DNA of 10,473 bases. It comes from Caldifarciminota bacterium UBA3079 (GTDB lineage: Bacteria > Hydrothermota > Tepidihabitantia > Tepidihabitantales > Tepidihabitantaceae). Below are positions 7,256-10,473 of the stretch, one piece after another. The stretch spans positions 817 to 11,289 of the forward strand of contig DFBN01000143.1 of assembly GCA_002366635.1 (NCBI GenBank), written 5' to 3'. How positions within the stretch are numbered: position 1 is the stretch's first letter; each line of letters opens with the position of its first letter. A model generated the notes under the pieces. The model had not been told where the DNA came from, did no database searches, and saw nothing but the letters and a program-made list of their open reading frames with translations. A program made the translations under genes and the position numbers.

Positions 7256-8055
7256 TGCCTCATCACCTTTCTCAATGGGCGCTTCGAAATGTAGAAGGCA
7301 TAAAATACTACGAGCTGCTTACCTCGCCGAACCTGCTTCTGGTCTTTTTCACCCGCAAAGGTGGTGTCTCGCAGAACAACTACGAATCCCTGAATCTGTC
7401 CTTCGAGGTAGGAGATAAAAGCTCCGCAGTCGAAGAAAACTACAAACGGGCCAAACATGCGCTCAGGATTCCAACCATTATTACACTCAAGCAGACCCAT
7501 TCCGCTATTGTGCTACCCATATCCTATGACAGGATTCCGCCCGACCTGCTTGAAGGCGATGCTGCATTCACAATCCAACTGAATACCGGTCTTGCAGTGA
7601 AGGTTGCCGACTGCCTGCCGGTGTTCATTTATGCCCGGGACTCACGCTGCATTGGTATCGCGCATTGCGGTTGGCAAGGAACCGCTTCCAGAATCGCGGA
7701 GAAGCTGGCACGCACAATGTCCCGGCGTTTTTCGATTCCACTTACGGACTTGAGATTCGCTCTGGGTCCATGCATCTGTCCCAACTGCTATACTGTTGGC
7801 GACGATGTAAAGACCCGTTTTACCGAGAATTTCCCGGCGACCGATAAGTTTCTTACGTCCGTCCAGTCAAAGACCAAACGGACAAAATACCGACTCGATA
7901 TTCGGGCTGCCAACCGTTGGCTCCTCAAGGGAATGGGACTCGAAGAAGTTCCATCACTGGAAATGTGTACCCGGGAAAACAAAGAACTGTTCTTTTCAGC
8001 CCGGAGAAATAAACCCACGGGCCGCAACCTTGCCGTCATTGTGCTTCGACGCTGA
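7255..8055 (+). CDS. pgeF: PgeF/YfiH-like polyphenol oxidase (laccase-domain) family protein
   Basis: Members of this copper/zinc-binding family were first called laccases. Characterised relatives include purine-nucleoside enzymes (LACC1-like) and E. coli PgeF (YfiH), which edits peptidoglycan composition. The 266 residues are of normal length with the three active-site residues in place: H82 in KQTHS, C120 in ADCLP and H137 in AHCGW. Other family marks are FTRKGGVS (32-39), LGPCICPNCYTVGDDV (170-185) and FFSARRNKPTGRNLAVI (246-262). The ATG overlaps the recJ stop by one base (TAATG) and lacks a Shine-Dalgarno, so translation is probably coupled to recJ by reinitiation. The protein is cytoplasmic, with no signal peptide. 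The family is clear; which activity it has here is not. Confidence 0.93.
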   Translation: MPHHLSQWALRNVEGIKYYELLTSPNLLLVFFTRKGGVSQNNYESLNLSFEVGDKSSAVEENYKRAKHALRIPTIITLKQTHSAIVLPISYDRIPPDLLEGDAAFTIQLNTGLAVKVADCLPVFIYARDSRCIGIAHCGWQGTASRIAEKLARTMSRRFSIPLTDLRFALGPCICPNCYTVGDDVKTRFTENFPATDKFLTSVQSKTKRTKYRLDIRAANRWLLKGMGLEEVPSLEMCTRENKELFFSARRNKPTGRNLAVIVLRR

Positions 8056-8064
8056 CAATCAAAG

Positions 8065-8090
8065 AAGCCGAGGTTAGTCGTCCCCGGCTT
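8065..8090 (+). terminator. Hairpin after pgeF, possible terminator
   Basis: AAGCCGAGG (8065-8073) pairs with CCCCGGCTT (8082-8090) with one mismatch across an 8-nt loop, 9 nt after the pgeF stop. Only a short T-poor tail (TCCCT) follows, so it is not a textbook intrinsic terminator. Confidence 0.5.
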
Positions 8091-8222
8091 TCCCTACGTT
8101 CTCCTATTATGATACAAGAAAACTCATCGGGTATTAAGGACCCGGATAGTCCTCAACTATATTATCGCCCGACAGCCCGGCCTGTCAAGCCAGGCTCAGC
8201 GTTCCAGGAACCGAAATAGAAA

Positions 8223-8433
8223 CACAAAGACATAAAGGGACGGAAGTTCAAAGTCCAAAGCTCAAATGACTAATCAATGTCAAAACCCAAAGTCCAAGCC
8301 AATGTCAAAGCTCAAACTTGAAGCTCAAATGACAGACCGATGACAGAAGTATGTTCCTCTTTGGTCATTAGACATTTGGATTTGATTAGGCATTTGGACT
8401 TAGTCATTAGTCATTCGCAGTTGTGCCTTTGTG
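8223..8433. repeat. Imperfect inverted-repeat, low-complexity intergenic element (MITE-like)
   Basis: Outer arms CACAAAGACATAA (8223-8235) and TTGTGCCTTTGTG (8421-8433) are complementary at 11 of 13 positions. Inside, AATGACTAAT (8265-8274) is matched exactly by its complement at 8406-8415, and AAGTCCAAA (8251-8259) by its complement at 8393-8401. Between them runs a string of related words (AATGTCAAA, AAAGTCCAAG, GCTCAAATGAC). There is no coding signal and no transposase. I associate this word style with multicopy intergenic repeats in uncultured bacteria, but copy number cannot be seen here. Confidence 0.6.
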
Positions 8434-8489
8434 GTGAGATTCCTATATCGGTTTTCGGGCAGCGTCAGCTTGATGGAATGAGAATTACA

Positions 8490-8508
8490 GACGGGTCTCA
8501 AACCCGCC
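8490..8508 (-). terminator. Hairpin after rpsG, possible operon terminator
   Basis: On the minus strand GGCGGGT, loop TTGAG, ACCCGTC makes a 7-bp stem with one G-U pair, 24 bases after the rpsG stop. The following bases (TGTAATTCTC) are only weakly T-rich, so termination here is plausible but unproven. The loop resembles a tRNA T-arm, but no tRNA body surrounds it. Confidence 0.45.
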
Positions 8509-8532
8509 CCTTTCCAGAAAGCGGAGCCGGAC

Positions 8533-9003
8533 CTACCAGCGATAGTGGGCAAAGGCTCGGTTCGCCTCTGCCATCTTATGGGTGTCTTCCTTTTTCTTCA
8601 CTGCAGCGCCCTGATTGCGACTTGCATCAATTAACTCGGTAGCCAGCCTTTCGGTCATCGTATACTCATTCCGCGCTCGGGCTGCGTTAATTACCCACTT
8701 GCTCGCCAGCGCTTCACGCCGCCTGGGCCGAACTTCCATCGGAATCTGATAGGTCGCACCGCCAACCCGGCGTGGCCGAACTTCCAAAACCGGCTTCACA
8801 TTGTTCATCGCCTTCTGGAAAACGGCATAACCGTCCTCTTTTGTGCGTTTTTCTATAAGGTCCATCGCCCCATAGAAAATCTTCTGGGCTATGGTCTTCT
8901 TACCGGCCCACATCAGATTGTTTACGAACTTGGCAACAAATACAGACCTGTAACGCGGGTCTGGTGCTTGAGTGCGCGGCGTAGCTCTCCGTCTTCTTGA
9001 CAT
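8533..9003 (-). CDS. rpsG: 30S ribosomal protein S7
   Basis: S7 binds the 3' major domain of 16S rRNA, nucleates assembly of the small-subunit head and lies near the E site. The 156 residues equal the usual bacterial length. Recognisable blocks are MSRRRRA, the N-terminal [68 protein letters not shown] and the C-terminal [10 protein letters not shown]. The ATG lies eight bases after the rpsL stop, with a GGGGAAG Shine-Dalgarno-like stretch ending 3 nt before it. It is the last gene of the operon here: no fusA or tuf follows, and the next gene is convergent pgeF. Confidence 0.98.
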   Translation of the reverse strand: MSRRRRATPRTQAPDPRYRSVFVAKFVNNLMWAGKKTIAQKIFYGAMDLIEKRTKEDGYAVFQKAMNNVKPVLEVRPRRVGGATYQIPMEVRPRRREALASKWVINAARARNEYTMTERLATELIDASRNQGAAVKKKEDTHKMAEANRAFAHYRW

Positions 9004-9011
9004 AACTTCCC

Positions 9012-9395
9012 CTATGACTTAGAAGGTTTGGGCCGCTTGACACCGTATAGACTTCTTCCTTGTCTGCGGTCCTCGACGCCCGCAGTATCAAGCACCCCTC
9101 GCACAACATGATAGCGCACACCTGGCAAGTCCTTGACACGACCACCTCGCACCAAGACTATCGAGTGCTCCTGGAGGTTATGCCCTTCTCCAGGGATATA
9201 TGCAGACACCTCGTATCCGGAAGTAAGCCTGACCTTGCATATCTTGCGCAGCGCCGAGTTAGGTTTTTTGGGTGTGGTGGTATAAACCCGGGTGCAAACA
9301 CCACGCTTCTGGGGATTACCTTTCAGCGCCGGTGTCTTGGACCGCACATGAACTACCTTGCGGGGTCTTCTAACCAGTTGATTTATCGTCGGCAT
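9012..9395 (-). CDS. rpsL: 30S ribosomal protein S12
   Basis: S12 sits at the decoding centre and controls tRNA selection accuracy. The 127 residues match the short bacterial form. Conserved blocks are [52 protein letters not shown] and YGVKRPK. The lysines whose substitution causes streptomycin resistance elsewhere are wild type (K43 and K88), and D89, the methylthiolation site of RimO, is present. A strong GGAGG (9406-9410) overlaps the rpoC stop and lies 10 nt before the ATG; rpoC ends only 14 nt upstream, so all three genes are one operon. Confidence 0.98.
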   Translation of the reverse strand: MPTINQLVRRPRKVVHVRSKTPALKGNPQKRGVCTRVYTTTPKKPNSALRKICKVRLTSGYEVSAYIPGEGHNLQEHSIVLVRGGRVKDLPGVRYHVVRGVLDTAGVEDRRQGRSLYGVKRPKPSKS

Positions 9396-9409
9396 ATCGT
9401 AATTGCCTC

Positions 9410-10473
9410 CTACTCCTTTTGTTGTGACTCTTCTGTAGCCAGCTTGACCCGGTTGAACTCCCGGAAACCGGTTCCTGCCGGGACAAGCCGTCCAACAATA
9501 ACATTTTCCTTTAATCCTCTCAGCCTGTCCAATCTTCCCTGAATGGCTGCTTCGGACAGCACCCTTGTCGTTTCCTGGAACGAAGCGGCCGAAAGGAAAC
9601 TCTCTGTCAAAAGGGCCGCCCGAGTAATTCCAAGAAGAATCGGTTGGAAACTGGCCGGCCGCAGGTTCTCAGCCGCCAGTTTTTGGTTCTCTTCATATAA
9701 ACGTCGCCGTTCGACAATTTCGCCCTCAATGAATTTTGAATCGCCGGCGTCGATAATCTTTACCTTTCGTAACATCTGTCGGACGATAACCGAAATGTGC
9801 TTGTCGTTGATTCTCACCTTCTGCAATCGGTAGACGGATTGGATCCGGTTGGTCAGAAACTCCTGAACCGCAAGCCATCCCTTGACGCGGAGTACATCGT
9901 GCGGGTCTACCGAACCTTCACACAATTTGTCACCCGCCTTCACTTTATCGCCCGTCTGTATCAAAAGATATTTGCCATACGGAATCGCATATTCTTTCGT
10001 CGTGCCACCATCTGAAATGACACGAATCGTCCGGATACCTTCCTTGGGTTCGCCAACATCAACCGTGCCGTCAATCTCAGAAATAACGGCCGGGTCCTTG
10101 ACGCGTTTGGCTTCAAATAAATCCGCAACTTTGGGAAGACCGCCGGTGATGTCTTTTGTGCGTCCCGTCTCTCGCAACAGTCGAGCCAGCGTGTCGCCCG
10201 GCACGACTCGCTGGTTATTATCTGCAATTAGATAAGCACTGGCCGGAAGAGCATGCGTCTCAAGGATTTTGCCTTTGGAGTTGACTATTGTCATCCGCGG
10301 GTGACGACGTCGCTCGCGGTCCTCGGTTATAATCCGCTGCATCCGCTCGGTCCGCTCATCAATATCTTCCCGCAAGGTAACGCCAACCTCGATATCGCGA
10401 TACGCAACCTTGCCTTTGACCTTCGCCATCAAGGGAATCGCATAAGGTTCCCATTCGAATAATATATCTCCCT
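9410..10473 (-). CDS. rpoC: DNA-directed RNA polymerase subunit beta' (C-terminal part, 5' end beyond window)
   Basis: RpoC, with RpoB, forms the catalytic cleft of RNA polymerase. Only about the last 353 residues are in the window. The frame enters open from the right edge, beginning [18 protein letters not shown], which matches the LxEWDPY segment of beta'. An in-frame ATG near 10429 is internal, not a start. The end holds the strongly conserved stretch [15 protein letters not shown] followed by [17 protein letters not shown] and [13 protein letters not shown]. The trigger loop and catalytic metal site lie upstream, outside the window. The gene ends at TAG, merged with the rpsL Shine-Dalgarno. 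Confidence 0.98.
   Translation of the reverse strand, partial: GDILFEWEPYAIPLMAKVKGKVAYRDIEVGVTLREDIDERTERMQRIITEDRERRRHPRMTIVNSKGKILETHALPASAYLIADNNQRVVPGDTLARLLRETGRTKDITGGLPKVADLFEAKRVKDPAVISEIDGTVDVGEPKEGIRTIRVISDGGTTKEYAIPYGKYLLIQTGDKVKAGDKLCEGSVDPHDVLRVKGWLAVQEFLTNRIQSVYRLQKVRINDKHISVIVRQMLRKVKIIDAGDSKFIEGEIVERRRLYEENQKLAAENLRPASFQPILLGITRAALLTESFLSAASFQETTRVLSEAAIQGRLDRLRGLKENVIVGRLVPAGTGFREFNRVKLATEESQQKE

Larger units (their letters stand above)
8056..8532. other. Convergent intergenic region between pgeF and rpsG
   Basis: No gene or tRNA is supported in these 477 bases. From left to right it holds a hairpin just after pgeF, weak small palindromes (CGGGT/ACCCG around 8129-8146, GCCTG/CAGGC at 8180-8195), a low-complexity inverted-repeat element (8223-8433) and a second hairpin near the end of rpsG. 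The reading frame at 8340-8642 comes from the repeat and overlaps rpsG in antisense. Confidence 0.7.

Noticed and set aside
8460..8535. tRNA gene suggested by a T-arm-like hairpin
   Set aside because: No acceptor, D or anticodon arm can be paired around it on either strand.
8340..8642. 100-codon plus-strand frame
   Set aside because: It is formed by the inverted-repeat element and runs antisense into rpsG; its repetitive LVIRHLDLIRH text is a repeat artefact.
9060..9542. 160-codon plus-strand frame
   Set aside because: It is antisense to rpsL and the end of rpoC, both unmistakable.

Overview
This window is about 10.5 kb of bacterial chromosome of moderate GC. I think it comes from an uncultured lineage on or near the FCB side of the tree (Fibrobacteres-Chlorobi-Bacteroidetes, or a WOR-3-like candidate phylum). 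That placement is inference. It rests on a secreted beta-helix protein with a type IX secretion-like C-terminal tail, a Ser/Thr kinase-TPR protein of a type common in uncultured phyla, a GT-C glycosyltransferase fused to TPRs, and a 'str' gene order that stops after rpsG. There is no 16S gene and no phage, IS or CRISPR signature.

Layout. On the minus strand at 1-1456 lies a Ser/Thr protein kinase with a C-terminal array of near-identical 34-residue TPR units, running off the left edge. It has a GTG start and no stop inside the window. Just upstream (1457-1718) are a strong sigma-70-like promoter and a decayed second copy of a C-terminal sorting tail. Next, also on the minus strand (1719-3569), is a large exported protein: signal peptide, beta-helix-like region, Ig-like domain and sorting tail. 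A 96-bp divergent intergenic region with two back-to-back promoter-like sites separates it from a plus-strand group: membrane glycosyltransferase-TPR (3666-5495), recJ (5537-7255) and pgeF/polyphenol-oxidase family (7255-8055, overlapping recJ by 1 nt). A 477-bp convergent intergenic region holds two hairpins and an imperfect inverted-repeat element with low-complexity short motifs. The right end, on the minus strand, is the tail of the RNA polymerase/ribosomal operon: rpoC (3' part, from the right edge), rpsL, rpsG.

How they work together. rpoC-rpsL-rpsG is a housekeeping transcription/translation operon with Shine-Dalgarno signals and 8-14 nt gaps. recJ (single-strand DNA exonuclease) and pgeF appear translationally coupled, but no shared pathway is evident. 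The glycosyltransferase and exported protein both act at the envelope and share a divergent control region; any functional link is inference. The most notable non-coding features are promoter -10 boxes lying 5-10 nt before the start codons of three genes (possible leaderless mRNAs), the duplicated sorting-tail remnant and the 8223-8433 inverted-repeat element. I found no clear new multi-gene system.
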